A DNA stretch of 64,000 nucleotides, taken from Xanthoparmelia taractica (taxonomy: Eukaryota > Ascomycota > Lecanoromycetes > Lecanorales > Parmeliaceae). Each line of letters begins with the position of its first letter. The first letter of the stretch is position 1. Location: contig MU853181.1 of NCBI GenBank assembly GCA_033085395.1, positions 1 through 64,000 of the forward strand. The letters run 5' to 3'. Below are positions 46,080-58,000 of the stretch, piece after piece. Both the position numbers and the translations under genes were made by a program. The notes beneath the pieces were generated by a model. It was given only the letters and a program-made list of their open reading frames with translations, made no database searches and was not told where the DNA came from.

Positions 46080-47632
46080 CTGCCAGATTGAGCTGTCCAC
46101 GTTTGTAGGTGGATGCTGCAGAATGTCGTAGGAGTTGAGCAGTTGACAAATCTTTACAAGATTACAAGGGATCCGAGGGCAAGTCGGGATTGTGAGCGTG
46201 AGGGTTTTTGATAGAATTTTCGTGCAATTTTCATGCAGCCTTACGGGTTAGTTGGACAAAGCGGCTGATGGACCTTTCGCTCGAACTTGTCAGCATCCGA
46301 GGATCATCCCATCGCAATAATAATATTGAGGGGGCGCAAAGATCATAGCAAAATCTCCGCTGGATTTGTTACAGCTGACAAACATGCAGGCTGAGATTTG
46401 GGAATTTTGACAGCTGGCTATCATCGATTGCCGCAGCTTACGGTAGGATAATAAATGATATTTGGGCTCGATTTTCCATTCTGGTCTGACACGGCATAAA
46501 CTTTTTTTGGTTATAGTAGTAGTACATGTACAGCGATTTAATTTTATGATCCAATTGATAACGCTGACCTGACTGCCAAATATGAAACCTATAGATCCTA
46601 GTCGTGGATATGACCAGCCAGTTGGCGACTTCCTTGCCATGGCCTCGGGGGAGAGTTGACACAAAGGTTAGGGTACCTATTTAGCGGCTATCGGTTCCCC
46701 AAGGCCGGTGCTGGTGCCGTAGTATGGCGGGGTCCAGGCCTAGAAGGCTTGGAGCCCCCTTCTCCATTCAAGCATGCCAACTTGGAAGCAAGAAAAAGGG
46801 GTTTGGGTGTTCAGGAGAAGAAAAAAAAAACGGGAAAAATGGAAAAAATGGAGAAAAAAATGGATGATAGCGCCCTTGTGCGAAGATGCGATTCCAAAGA
46901 AGCAACTGGCTCGGCCGATCTGGAGGTAAAGCTGTTGATTGGCTTCATCTTGCTCAGATGCCCAGATTCTCAGATGCCCAAGATGCCCAAAAATTCCCAG
47001 ATGATCAGATGGCACTGCAGGATCGTGGAACCGGGGAAGACACCCTCCCGTCGAGGCTACCCAGATCCATCTTGGACCTTAAGCCACACACATCTTCCAC
47101 CGTCTTCCGTTCCCTCAGCGCGGGCAGCGGTAATGCATCGATTGGACGGATATGATCTCATGATGACAATGGGATAATCAGAATTGTCTGAGCTTCGCGT
47201 ATCGTGGCTTGTCTTTTTAGTCAAGACAGATTCAGATCTAAAGACCCATTCACGCATGCAGCCGTATCGCGGCCATTGGCCCTGCACTTCCCTGTCCATG
47301 GTAACACTAACTAAGGCATCCCATGTCGGCCGCTACGATACTACTGCGAGAACCAGCCCATACAAGCGAATATTCACCATGGCCCTGTTCATTCTTATCC
47401 GCTACATCTTCCACTCGTGCCATCTCGTTTCATCCATATATCTCTATCTATTCTCGACCTATTCATCTATCCTACACGCTTGCCTCTTCACTTCAGTCCC
47501 ATCTGAAGCTTCCTTGCTTCCGCCCTCCTTTCCCTCTTGTCGTCTCGGTTCCCTTGCTACGTCTCTCGCACAGTCTAAACTCAACTGGACGTTCGATATA
47601 GACAGCGTTCCTCCCCCCCTTCCCCCCCAAAA
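46080..47632. other. Divergent intergenic region
   Basis: 1.55 kb between mitochondrial AsnRS (minus) and the PARG-like gene (plus). Contains degenerate repeats of CAGATGCCCA near 46956-46994. The last 150 bp before 47633 are very pyrimidine-rich, consistent with a transcription start region. Confidence 0.4.
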
Positions 47633-48579
47633 ATGCCTCAAGCCAAGGCAAAACCCTCAGAAATTGCCTCGGAGGCCAAGAAAACATACACCCCTTACAT
47701 CCAATCTCAGTTGCCCCAATTCCCTCCTATATCCATTTCATATCCAGATTCATCCAAGTTCCATCTCAACCCCCGAGCCAGTGGTGGGCACAAGCTTCGT
47801 GTAGCGGTCATCAGCGGCGACCCCGTTGACGTAGCCTTGGACTGGGACGAATCAAACTTCAAAGCAAACGGATCATCCAAGCAGCTGGGAGCAATCCCTG
47901 TTGTCAACATGGCCAACGAGAAACGGGCGGGGGGCGACTGGGAATCGGGTCTCATAGCTCCGGAGGAATGCCTCTGCCGACGTTCGAATCTTGCTAAGGT
48001 TCTAACGACGCCTGGCCATGCATCCGCCCAGGTTCCTCACTACCCCATTCGAACAACCGGCGGAATTTATTCCCCCCATGTCGGTACGCTGCCCCGTCTC
48101 GTCAATGTAGCCCTGTTGGCATTTTATGCTGACATGCGAGTGCAGTAGTTTTCCGCTCTGGGGCTGACAAGAATTACTCTATGTGGAAGGATTGGAAGGT
48201 CTTACCCATCATTTCGGTGGCACCGATTCGGCGCCCAAAACTTGACGAGTCCGGCGCAGATTATTCTTTCAGCCAAGAACGAGAACTCATGAAAGAAAAA
48301 ATGAGGACAGTGCTCAGGATTGCTGCCTTGCGGCACCATCCGGATCTATGCATTGGGTCTTTTGGTGTGGGTTTTGGATTTCGCAACCCAGCGGCCCAGG
48401 TAGCAAGCATGTGGAGAGAACTTCTTTTCTGCGAACATGAATTTCAAGGAGCCTTCTCCAACATAGTCTTCGTCTTGGAGAATACCTCGAACGCTTCTTC
48501 GAAAACCGGTCTGACCGATCTGGAGGTTTTCAAAAAGGAATTTGATCCCTCGAATGTCATCAAAACCAGCTACAGATGA
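47633..48579 (+). CDS. Microbial-type PARG-like macrodomain protein (TIGR02452/DUF2263-like)
   Basis: Two exons (47633-48083, 48146-48579) encode 294 residues. The family removes ADP-ribose from proteins or handles related nucleotides. The diagnostic block is VVNMANEKRAGGDWESGLIA then PEECLCRRSNL. It corresponds to the GGG...QEE loop of poly(ADP-ribose) glycohydrolases, but reads AGGD and PEE, so the Gln of QEE is replaced by Pro while both Glu are kept. The ribose/phosphate-binding loop SFGVGFGFRNPAAQVASMWR is intact, as is the YSPHVVVFRSG strand created by splicing. The fungal members commonly look like this, so it may be a distinct enzymatic group. No targeting signal is evident, so a cytosolic or nuclear site is likely. 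Confidence 0.85.
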
Positions 48580-49777
48580 ACACTCAGCACGTGTGACGTT
48601 GTGAAGAAGTCGTATCTTTGGTTTGCACTTGCTTCTCACACCACCTAGAATCCAGACATTCATTGTGGTGGAAAGTGGGGACCCATTTCTGCAGACATGA
48701 AATGCAAGGTGCAATCGGGAATGATGGCAACATCCAAGACGACGCCGAACATACCCACAAAAAATCGACGACGCCATTAGGACCCGCCGCTTATGTGTTC
48801 AGCCGATGCTACAGTTGTGAGTGTGTGTGTGGCTCATATGGTCGAGACTGTTCATCTCGGTCGGCCGCAGGAGAAGGCTCTGGTTCCAGATTTCACGCCA
48901 CGACCAGAGCGTAAAACTTTGTACGCTCAGGCCACTTGCCAATGTGGTCTATCATGTGCGCATTGAACAGGATGATCGAGCTCTCTCCTTTACAGAAGCG
49001 CTGATGTCTGATCTGAGTTGTACCAAAACCCTGGTTATCCTCGGCTGGCTGCATACTTGGGGAACACCTAACCGGACCCAGACCCAAGGAATGAGGAGGA
49101 CCTCGGAGCCAGCGATTGGTAACGTCGTGTGACACAAGGCACCTTTCACGAATTGATTGGCTCTAAGAAGCGAAATTGTTCATGACACCACACCTGCAAG
49201 ATTGGGCTAGCCACTGCATCATAGTGCAGCGATTAGGCTAGTTTCGGAGATCTGCACGTAGCAATATTGGATGAGAGCCACAAGCCTCTTTAACGAAGGG
49301 ACAATTTCAACTTTCAAGGTACGGAGCGACGCATCCCTCTTACCGCTACTTAACAATATAGAATTGCTAGATTTGAGCGGTTTCTTTAAACTTTGTTTCG
49401 TTGATGAACGAATTAGAGATACCTTGCTGTAGCCAAAGGTGCTAATGTACGTCGCTCTTCCGGAATCACGGACTTATCTGAGGTTGCTCGTGGGTGGATG
49501 GCAGGAGCCACCATTATCCAGCCTTTCCAAACACAATGATGATGATGATCGAGGTCGGTCGTCTCACCTTCCAGCGATTCGCTCTTATTTCTTATATCTC
49601 GTCGAATACCTATGATAAGACTCTGCCACAGTCGGCTTTTCGAAGACCTGACCACTGAGGCACGGCAGTACATCAACCTTGAGATTTCCGTTGAGGACCT
49701 AAGGTGGTTCAGCCCGCCGATGGTCCCCGATTACTCGTCGACAGCCCCGAACCTTGACTTGTCCTTCGGACAGATCC
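48580..49777. other. Intergenic, nothing recognised
   Basis: 1.2 kb with only short, unconvincing frames on both strands. A GAT triplet run occurs near 49537-49550. Confidence 0.35.
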
Positions 49778-51396
49778 ATGGACATGGCTAGACCTTACAG
49801 GCCAAGCCACCCTTTCTTGGCTATGCCCGACGGCAAAATAAATACTCCGAGCGAAGATCCCTCGTCTACAAGTGCTATATCAACTAAGATGGAGGAGGCA
49901 TCTTCCAGATTACGCTTCCATATGGGCAATAGTGTGTGGGATGTAATACAAAACGAAGTGATGGAATGGCGCGACTCAAGCTGGACTTCCATGAATCTAC
50001 CCGGAAGCAAGACGTGTGAGAATACTTTCTAGCCTTGTGGGGTTTCAACCACCAAAGATATGCTGATTCCGATACGCAGCCTTGACCCTATATCTCCCAT
50101 CTTGGGACGCTCAGGAACCAAGCGGGCTGGCGAACAATAATGGCCCTCTGCAAAGGAGCATTCTTGCGCAGATGATCGCTGTGCAGCTGCTTGCAAGTTG
50201 TTTCACCCAGCCGCAAAACATGAACACCCTGACGTTGCCGTCCGGCTGGTACGACCAAAGGAATCGGACTGATGACACTTGGCTCAATACAAGACTTGTG
50301 AGCAGTCTGAGACAGCAAACGCAATGGAAGCATTCACCAGCATTTGGCCATCAGGCTCGCAACAATTCAGCTGCATCGTTGTGGCCTAAGAGAGATGATG
50401 CGCTGTCCCGGGAAGCACTTTTAGCAGAACATATTTCACTCAACCGGCGTTTGAGACATAGAGAACACAGAGGCGCCAAGAAGGGCGTTTACACGAAGTG
50501 GCGCCGTCAAAGTGAGTCAACTGGAGAGAAACCCAACCGCCATCGCTTTTCCCCTTCACACTACCTACGCCGCTTGAGAACATCTGATTCAGCTTCCTCT
50601 GGGCGGTATCTACGAGGTCTTCCTGGTTCCCAGTCAGATCAATTAAGCTCACGTGGTAGGGTGAAGCAGAAGAACGCTCTCAAACTCATGCGCGGCCTGC
50701 GACTGCGCAACATGAGTGACGATAGTCAACGTTGGTCATTCGAGCCATTCTTGAGATCAGAATCACCCTGTCTTTGTTCAGCCTGTCAAGGAGTATGTGA
50801 CGAAACGGTGCGGAGTCTTCCGTTCTAGGGGTCGCAACCAGTCGTCAATATCGTCTACGAGCAGGGGTGGTGAGAGACGTCCGGATTACCAACGTGCTGC
50901 TTCTAGCACCTCCAAGGACTCGATACAGCTGAGCCGACGTACCCAAATCATGAATGTGATTCAAGACAGTGGGGCTTCACTCGGACATCTTGCTGCTGAC
51001 ACCGTAGGCTCATTGCAAGCACCAGTAGGCAAAGAACGAAGTCAGAGCCTTGAGGCTGAACAGGGTCTTACCAGTAATGCCCAGGCAACAGCCAAATCAG
51101 AAACGAAGCTTTTGATTGAACGCCCAGGCGAGGATCTATCCATAGAAAACACCGATTCCTTTCCTTCTGAAGAGTGGGTGCCTTGCCACTATCTTCAGTC
51201 GCCAGAATTAGGTCAGACAAGAAACCGAACGTCAACGTCAGGAACGACTGTTTACAATCCGCCCTTGATTGCAGAAGCTTCTCTCGATTCGAAGGAACTC
51301 GAGAGCGATGGTAGCACGTCTTCTGGTACGTTAAGCGGAACAAGAGATTCAAAGTTTGAGGCCGTCAGGTCGCGAAAGATGAGCCCGAGTGATTGA
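49778..51396 (+). CDS. Orphan basic, Ser/Arg-rich protein
   Basis: Three exons (49778-50015, 50080-50792, 50842-51396) give 501 residues with no stop and matching phases. Donors are GTGAGA and GTATGT, and acceptors ACGCAG and AACCAG. The protein has a more ordered N-terminal third (FHMGNSVWDVIQNEVMEWRD and LAQMIAVQLLASCFTQPQN) and a long disordered, Arg/Ser-rich remainder. A small Cys cluster (CLCSACQG) ends exon 2. I recognise no domain. The absence of low-complexity bias in the first 150 residues and the clean splicing argue that it is real. Upstream exons cannot be excluded. It is a candidate lineage-restricted gene. Confidence 0.55.
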
Positions 51397-52088
51397 CTCG
51401 TGAGGCCGAAAGCCAAGCGAAGACATTTTGCGATGTGCTTGTAAGTGTGACGAGGGTTCACACGAGGGAAGGATAGCCAGTGCGTCAGAAAAGGCAGTTT
51501 TAATACTACAGATCCGTAGACAATTTGCACTTGTGCCATACTGTATAGGATTGAGTGTGTCGAACTCAGTAGCCTCGGGATGGCCTGCCAACAAGCTTCG
51601 TAGCTTCCACCTTTGTCGCTTCGGAGCCACAGCAGCCACATTTATTGGCGCTGGCGTCGCTTTTAAATCTGCATTGACTTTCTCATCCTTTCCTCTCCCC
51701 GTTTCACACACGCACTGCCAGACCAGTGTTTCGTTTCCTTGTCTTGTAACATATTTGTCTACTTATGCGCTCCAAGCGTCATGAGGATTGTGCACATGCA
51801 AGTACTACAAGCTTCTGGCCACATGCGAGAGAAGCTTCGTTCAGGTACAGAAGCATAGTCTTCATCTCAATCTTTTTCTGTGATACGTGCGCAAAGAAAA
51901 CAGTGTCGTTGCTATTTCAGATGAACGGGGTCGGCTTCGGAACATTAGATGCAATTCTCTATCTACACGTCTCTGAACCTTCTCAAGCTGACTTCAATCG
52001 ACCTTTTCTGTCATTATCGACTACACTCCTTTCTGTCCTGTCTGTGATTACCTGTTCTGTGCTCTCCCAACTTCCTTAATGGAGAGCC
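51397..52088. promoter_or_regulatory. Upstream region of the secreted Ser/Thr/Pro-rich protein
   Basis: 690 bp of intergenic sequence. It is T/C-rich in the last 200 bp before the start codon. No gene is supported. Confidence 0.35.
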
Positions 52089-54238
52089 ATGATGTCTGTC
52101 CTTACCAATCTGCTCTTACTTGCGATATGTTTTTCTATGCCAGCGGATGGTGCGCTGCACAAGAACAACGACAAGAACCTTCGATTTTTGGGAAAATTTA
52201 GACCGCGGGACCTCCCCCCAAACCCTACACAAAATCATTCTTACCCGTGCTTGACCACCCACGGCAGCTCAGGAGCACTGCTGAGCAGTGGCTCCGCGAC
52301 GGGCTCAGGACGGTTCCCTCTGGCCTCGGGCACTGCCAACATTGGCAGCAGCTTCGGCGTTGGACCGTATCCAACTGAGGGAGCGCCATATCAGAACTCT
52401 TCATCTCTCTATACGACGCAGGGCAATGGAGAAGGCGAGCATGGCCCGAGTGGATTGGGAAATCAGTGTCCGCTCCAGCAGACAGTTACGCTGCCTCCAC
52501 AGACGATTACTCTACCAGCACAAACTGTCACCCTCACCCCAGCTCCGGAGACGATAAAAATCACCCTTCAGCCGCAGACAGAAAAAGTGACGGTCACCGT
52601 GACTCCGCAAATGCAGACAACGACGGTGACAATATGGATGACAGTGGCAGCGAACCAGGCTCCAAGCTGTCCAAGTCCTGGTAATACCGCAAATCCTCAA
52701 TTCGCTCCAGTCCCTGCTCCGAAAGTGCAGCCCTCACACACACCAATTGCGCCACTCTTTAACACTACCTCTTCGCCTCCTGTTGTACCTCCAACTGTGA
52801 CTACACCAAATCTGGTACTCCCATTGTCTACAATCGGCACGGTCCCAATCGCAGCTGCCACATTGCCCGTCATTCCCAAATTAGGCCTCGATATTATGAC
52901 TGAGCCAGCAACCATACCTGTAAATAACCAAACCAGCCCTGTCACCTCTTCTTCCCTAGTCTTGCCAATAATCACCAGCACCCCAGTCAAACCCCCATAT
53001 CCCTACCGCAACACTATGAATCAAACGCTCCCACTCGGCTCGGGCTCCCACCGCGGCTGCAGACCTACAGGATCCGGTTTCGTGAAAGCAACCAACAGAC
53101 ACCTTTCAAGCTATTTTGTCTCCAAGTTCGTCACCCGCACCCCAATAAGCACTATCGTCCTCGGACATTCTTCAACGAGAGTGTACTTTCCAGGAAATGT
53201 ATCATCGTTACTGCCACCGCCGTCGCAAGCTAATGTCACTACCTTCCACTGGGCTTCTGGACCTACAGCTCCGCCTTCTCCCACAATGGAATACTTCCCA
53301 GACGACGGATCTACACTGATGACGCCGCCTGCTCAAGCCAATGCAACGAACTCGCTAATGATGGGATACTCCTCGGATGACGGTTCGAACCTACTGAAGC
53401 TGCCGGTTCAGGCAAATGCTACGAGCGTTCTACCAATGGGTGGAGCTACGGCGCCGGTTATTACGCCTGCAGCCGTTAGGTCGTCTCAGGAATTGGGTAC
53501 GGGAGTGGGGTCTACTACTGGTCCTCCTTTTCCGTTAATACAGTTGAATACTTCAAGTCCAATTTCTCCGATATCTACACCCATAACACCACTTGCTCCA
53601 CCAACATTACAACCAGCAACATCAATCTCTTCAACGTCCCAGCCAGCTGTTAGCAGCACCCCCCCCCTCTGCATCAACGGCACAACGACCAGGAATATGA
53701 CCACAAACGTACGTTTCTTCCCTCCTCCTCTTCCTCATCCATAACCAATCCCACTAACACCCCAAACCACCAGTTCTCCGAACTCCCGCCCATACCATCC
53801 ATACCCCTCGTATTCCAAGGCCTAAACTACACAACGTTCACCCCCTCCACCGTCACCACCCCCAACACCACGTCCCCTCTTCCACCACCAACTCACCTTC
53901 TCGCCCCCGCAGCCTCCGAACCAAAACAGATAGCCCTCGCTCCCGGCTCCCTATCCTTCTCCCTCACCTCCCTCACCCTGTCCTGCGGTGGCACGCCGTC
54001 CGAAGTGACGACGAATTGCACACTGCAGATGTTCGGCATCGGTGCTGCGGCTAAGGGGTCGGGTGGGGCTGCGGGGATATCGAGGTTCGTGGTGGTTGCG
54101 CCGGGTATGCAGACTGTGCAGATGGAGCAGGGCTGGGAGGGATTGAGCAAGGTGAGCATTGCTCCGAGGGTGGAGGGCACGCAGACGACGGGGTTGATGT
54201 TGGCGGAGGTGGCGTATGAGTTGGTTAGTGCCTGCTGA
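52089..54238 (+). CDS. Secreted Ser/Thr/Pro-rich cell-wall-type protein
   Basis: Two exons (52089-53708, 53774-54238) encode 694 residues. The N terminus is a signal peptide (MMSVLTNLLLLAICFSMPAD, cleavage about residue 22). The body is very rich in Ser, Thr, Pro and N-glycosylation sequons, with a PQT/TVT-type repeat around residues 136-180 (LPPQTITLPAQTVTLTP). A repeat near residues 365-455 has three related units of the form Y-F/S-P/S-x-x-x-S-x-L, then P-x-Q-A-N-x-T. The C-terminal 155 residues are a compact, less repetitive domain (LAPGSLSFSLTSLTLSCGG through AEVAYELVSAC) with Cys pairs. No GPI signal is seen. It is probably an O-mannosylated wall or matrix protein. The function is unknown. 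Confidence 0.75.
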
Positions 54239-55762
54239 TGGCTGGCATGTCGGCGGTGCGTACATGTATATAGTGTATATCAGTATCTGGTTTACGAAAA
54301 AAGAAGAAACGTTAGTCGACGAACATTTGATCAGGCAGAAAGGATCCACGTGCTCGAGAACAGACTTGTGATTCTATAAACAAGACATGGAACATTTTAC
54401 TACATTTGAAAATATATATCTATATATATTTGACAGCAATCGTCCCAAACACAACATCCAACCCTCGTATCCACAACGCTTTGGTAACTCCTTTGTTGAC
54501 CACAACCCACAAGGCGCGCGTGCGATCTTGCACAAGCATTCCCCCTTTCAGCGTAGCGTAGCGCCTCCTTGTTGTTCACGGACTCGCGTTTTTGTTTCTG
54601 GAGCCGGATGGTGTGGTCTTCTTCTTCATCTTCTTCATCTTCATCATCATCATCTTCTTCTTCTTCTTCCTCTTCTTCTGTGCGGTTCGCGTGTTGGAGT
54701 GGTGAAGTAGGGTCTGGTGGTATCGGATGGAGGAGCCAAGGGGGGAGGGGTGGTGGGGAGGTGGGGGGGCCCTGATGTGTTTTCTGGTGGATGGATGTGT
54801 GGCTGTTTGTTTGTTTGTTTGTTTATTTTTTTGTGATGGCTTGATGTTGATGTTGTATTGGGCTTGCTTGAATGAAGGAAGGAAGGAACGAGCGAACGAA
54901 CGAACGAACAAAGGGGAGAGAAACGTAAGCCCTGAATTGTGTGTAGGGGAATGTAAGGTTGTTCCGGATGGGCTTGAGGGATGAATGAATGAAGAATTGA
55001 ATGAAGGAATCCCCGCTCTCGCCTTGAGACTTCTTAGATCACAGGGCCAGAGCGTACCTTCACCACGGGCGTGTCTAGGTATTTACAACACCGCAGACAC
55101 CATGGAGCGTGTTTGGCAATGATCAACGCAGATAGGCAGGCGGGTAGGTAGATAGGTAGATGAAGCTCCCCTCCCCTTCACGATCTTCATGTGAAGAGTG
55201 AAACGGGGTTGAATGTATCAATGGGTGTTTCTCTCAGAAGACATTGCGGAGGATAGAAAGGTGCAGAGGTTTTGAGAACGGAAGCGAGAGAGAGTGATGG
55301 GGGAGTGGAAGGAAAGGGATGGAGGGATGAAAGAAAGACTGGCCGATAGGAAGACGGGGGAATTGAAAGAGATGGAGGGAAGAAAGGTCCGGCGAGCGGG
55401 ACAGACGGCGCAAGTCATGATAGCGCTAAGGCTATGGTGGGTGGGGGTGAGGGTTGGATTGGTAGGTAGATGGTGGAGATGATAGATGCTCAGGTATGTG
55501 AGAGGAAGTGAGGCGCGCATACAGGGTGGGGGCAGGGAATGTAAGGCGAACTGGAGGATGAGAGAGAGATAAGAGGAGAGGGAGAAAGGTAGGATATAGT
55601 ATCGATGTTAAGAGAGCGCAATGGCGCGTCCCCGTTCGGGTTATGTACTAAATTGGCAATAACGGAGACCGAGATTAATGATCGGGTTTGCCCCGGCTTT
55701 GTGTGAATAGCCCGTCTAATGTACATGTAGTTGTCAGACAATGTCCGCTTCACCACTCCGTG
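54239..55762. other. Low-complexity intergenic region
   Basis: It contains a TTC/ATC-type triplet tract (54618-54676), GTTT repeats (54804-54824), GAAG and GAAC repeats (54876-54910), a TTGAATGA-type run and GGAGG-rich stretches to about 55600. Predicted frames here are only products of the repeats. No gene is supported. Confidence 0.6.
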
Positions 55763-56280
55763 TCAATGTCCGTATCGTTGCTGGACTGGTATCGGCCGAT
55801 TGATATAAATGTCAGCGCGGTCTAGAGCTCCGCTCGCCCTGACCATCCTTTCAGCCTCTTGCTGCTCATACTGCTTGGACATGTACTGAAGGTCTTCGAT
55901 TTGGCTCTGGGTACATGTCAGCATGCCCACCGCTGATCCTGAGGGAAGGATGCTTACCTTGGTCAAGGCACTACCCGGGTTACTGACCAGGTACCCCTCC
56001 CTCTGCTGGTAGGTAAATGGTCGCACGGAGACATAGGGACCGAGATGGTATTGTATATGCTATGAGACGTCTTAGAGTCAGCATCTTTGCATCAAGATGC
56101 AGCCTGGAATTACGAGATAGATGGTATTAAAGGTACCACTCTCGGAACATGTCTTTTAATCTAGGAAAAAAACAGCAACAAGATAAGCCATACGGTGAAC
56201 ATGATATGTCGTGATATGCAGTAGCCGGGAACAAAGTAGGTTGTGTAAGCATTGCTGGAGGTCGGGTAGGTTGGAGACAT
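55763..56280 (-). CDS. Small Tyr/Gln-rich fungal protein
   Basis: Three exons read 56280-56194, 56059-55958 and 55906-55763 (110 residues), all junctions phase 0. Splicing uses GTATGG/CATAG (134-nt intron with GCTGAC branch site) and GTAAGC/CCCAG (51 nt). The product starts MSPTYPTSSNAYTTYFVPGY, continues with HIQYHLGPYVSVRPFTYQQR and EGYLVSN, has a Gln/Glu-rich helix (QIEDLQYMSKQYEQQEAERM) and ends YINRPIPVQQRYGH. A possible mini-exon within the first intron is not needed. The mixture of a Tyr-rich head, basic middle and coiled-coil-like tail looks like a conserved short fungal protein. I know no function for it. The short exons make it easy for gene callers to miss. Confidence 0.6.
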
Positions 56281-57198
56281 TGTCGGAGCTCTGTGGTAGA
56301 AGAGAGTAGGCCAATATCAAAGCAAGAGGGGAGGGCATCCCCTTTTGTGCGAAGAGAGTCGTCTGCCGCCTCTACAAGTCTTACCGAACTGGAAGAGAAA
56401 ATGCACACTGCCAGGTCAAATGAAAGGATCAAATCCAGATCCTCTCCAGGGCGACGACACCAAGCCATGAGGCATGATGATTATCTCCGAAAACGGAGTC
56501 CTTAACATTCACGTCTCGAGCTTCAAATGTCAGTGTGCAACATGACATAACCCACTCTTCTCTTGCCACGTATAAACAGGGCGAAAATGCGTCGAAGAAA
56601 TATAGAACGTTTCTATGTCGAGCATTCTCGGAGACCCTTCAGAAACTGTGGGTTTGTATTCCCCGCCACAAGCTCCCCCAATTGCTGCCGGTCATTGGCC
56701 GCCTCGCGAGACCAAGGCGATGCCGATCTTCAAAGAAAATGTAGCAGCATGAATCGAACACATCATTGATAGACAAATTTCAATCTAGAAAGGACTAAAG
56801 GATTCTTCCACGAATACAACTATCATAGTGACCTGTGGTATTCGGAAGGTAGGGAGCAACGCCCTGTACTAACCGTAAGTCTAGTATGTAGTGGGAGTGG
56901 ACAATGTTCTCCGAAAAACCGACCAAGCCTTGCATGCCCCGAACATCATTGCAGAGACAGGCATGTCGAGATCCAGAATATCGTTCAAGAGCCTTTGCAA
57001 CAGGAATGAAGCTCTCATTGAAGTTCACCTCATCTTGATCACAATGGCGCTTGGTCTAGAGTGAGTAAGAACAGGGTATTCGGCACTTGTGTATCCACTT
57101 CAATTGACAATTGACCTGTCCAATGTAGGGCGGCCATCCAAAAACATATTCAGACATCTCCTAAGTCATGGATTGCTCACTGCGGTCGAACCATCGTC
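56281..57198. other. Intergenic, nothing recognised
   Basis: About 920 bp between two minus-strand genes. Frames on both strands are short and lack splice support or recognisable motifs. Confidence 0.35.
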
Positions 57199-57636
57199 TC
57201 AACTTCCTCGATACGTAGTATAACTCCACGGCCCCAGCAACAATGGCACATGGTAATGTCCCCTGCTGGGCAATACAAAGAATTTGACCTCCACCTCGGG
57301 GAAAAACGTGTTACCAACCCCATAATACTCCCCCGTCTCAAACTTCAACAACCATACCATCTGACCATCCGGGTGCTCACGTAGATTCTCGAATATCTCG
57401 ACCAAGGATGGGCCATCTAGTCCTTCCCAGTTTGAAACTCGACCGTCTGCATTGGTAAGGGCCTTGAAGGCAGCGGAGGGGCCGAATGGCTTAAGGAGGG
57501 TGAGGGAGACTGAGAGGCCAGGAGCGGGGACACCACTGACGAGATCGAGAACGTGGCATGTTATGGGATCTTTCGGTCTGCTGGTTGTGGACGCGGGGAG
57601 GAGTGAAGAGGGTTCATTTTGGCTACGATTTTCCAT
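57199..57636 (-). CDS. 5-hydroxyisourate hydrolase (transthyretin-like)
   Basis: This enzyme opens 5-hydroxyisourate to OHCU, the second step of uricase-dependent purine breakdown. One exon, 145 residues from the Met of MENRSQNEPSS; the frame stays open to 57828, so a longer N terminus is possible. The family signatures are present in order: ITCHVLDLVSGVPAPGLSVS with the first catalytic His, NADGRVSNW with the Arg, HYHVPLLLGPWSYTTYRGS with the second His and the terminal YRGS that closes the active site. Many eukaryotic forms are peroxisomal through an N-terminal PTS2, but I see no clear PTS2 in the chosen start. The lead of about 30 residues is Ser/Thr-rich. Confidence 0.92.
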   Translation of the reverse strand: MENRSQNEPSSLLPASTTSRPKDPITCHVLDLVSGVPAPGLSVSLTLLKPFGPSAAFKALTNADGRVSNWEGLDGPSLVEIFENLREHPDGQMVWLLKFETGEYYGVGNTFFPEVEVKFFVLPSRGHYHVPLLLGPWSYTTYRGS

Positions 57637-58000
57637 GTTGCCGTTGACAACGGGCTGATGTGGAGAGATGGAATTGATATATGTAGTGGTCTGCAAGACC
57701 AACCGTAGATCAAGAAGACCTTGACATGATTTTAGACCAGTCAGAGGGGTGCTGGCGTGAGAAGGCTGCCGCGGGTCTAGAGAGAGCCTGGCCAGCCATG
57801 GTCCCGCGCTCCAATAAACAAACGACAAGCTACGTCAGGGTATCTGACTTTGAAACTTGCTTTCACTCCAGCATCCGTGACACTCTCCAAAACACATTGT
57901 ACATCTGCACATTATTGGAGTCTCAAGATAATCGTCACCGCAATTTCTACCTCACCACCACCATCGAATACGACGTCTGACCCCACTGCCCTTCACCAAC
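57637..58000. promoter_or_regulatory. Divergent promoter region, HIU hydrolase and GET3
   Basis: A 364-bp head-to-head spacer. The right part is pyrimidine-rich before the GET3 start. Both transcripts must begin here or just outside. Confidence 0.45.

Noticed and set aside
54387..54984. Overlapping open frames rich in Leu, Ser or Lys
   Set aside because: They are translations of TTC/ATC and GAAG-type simple repeats on both strands, with no start context or homology.
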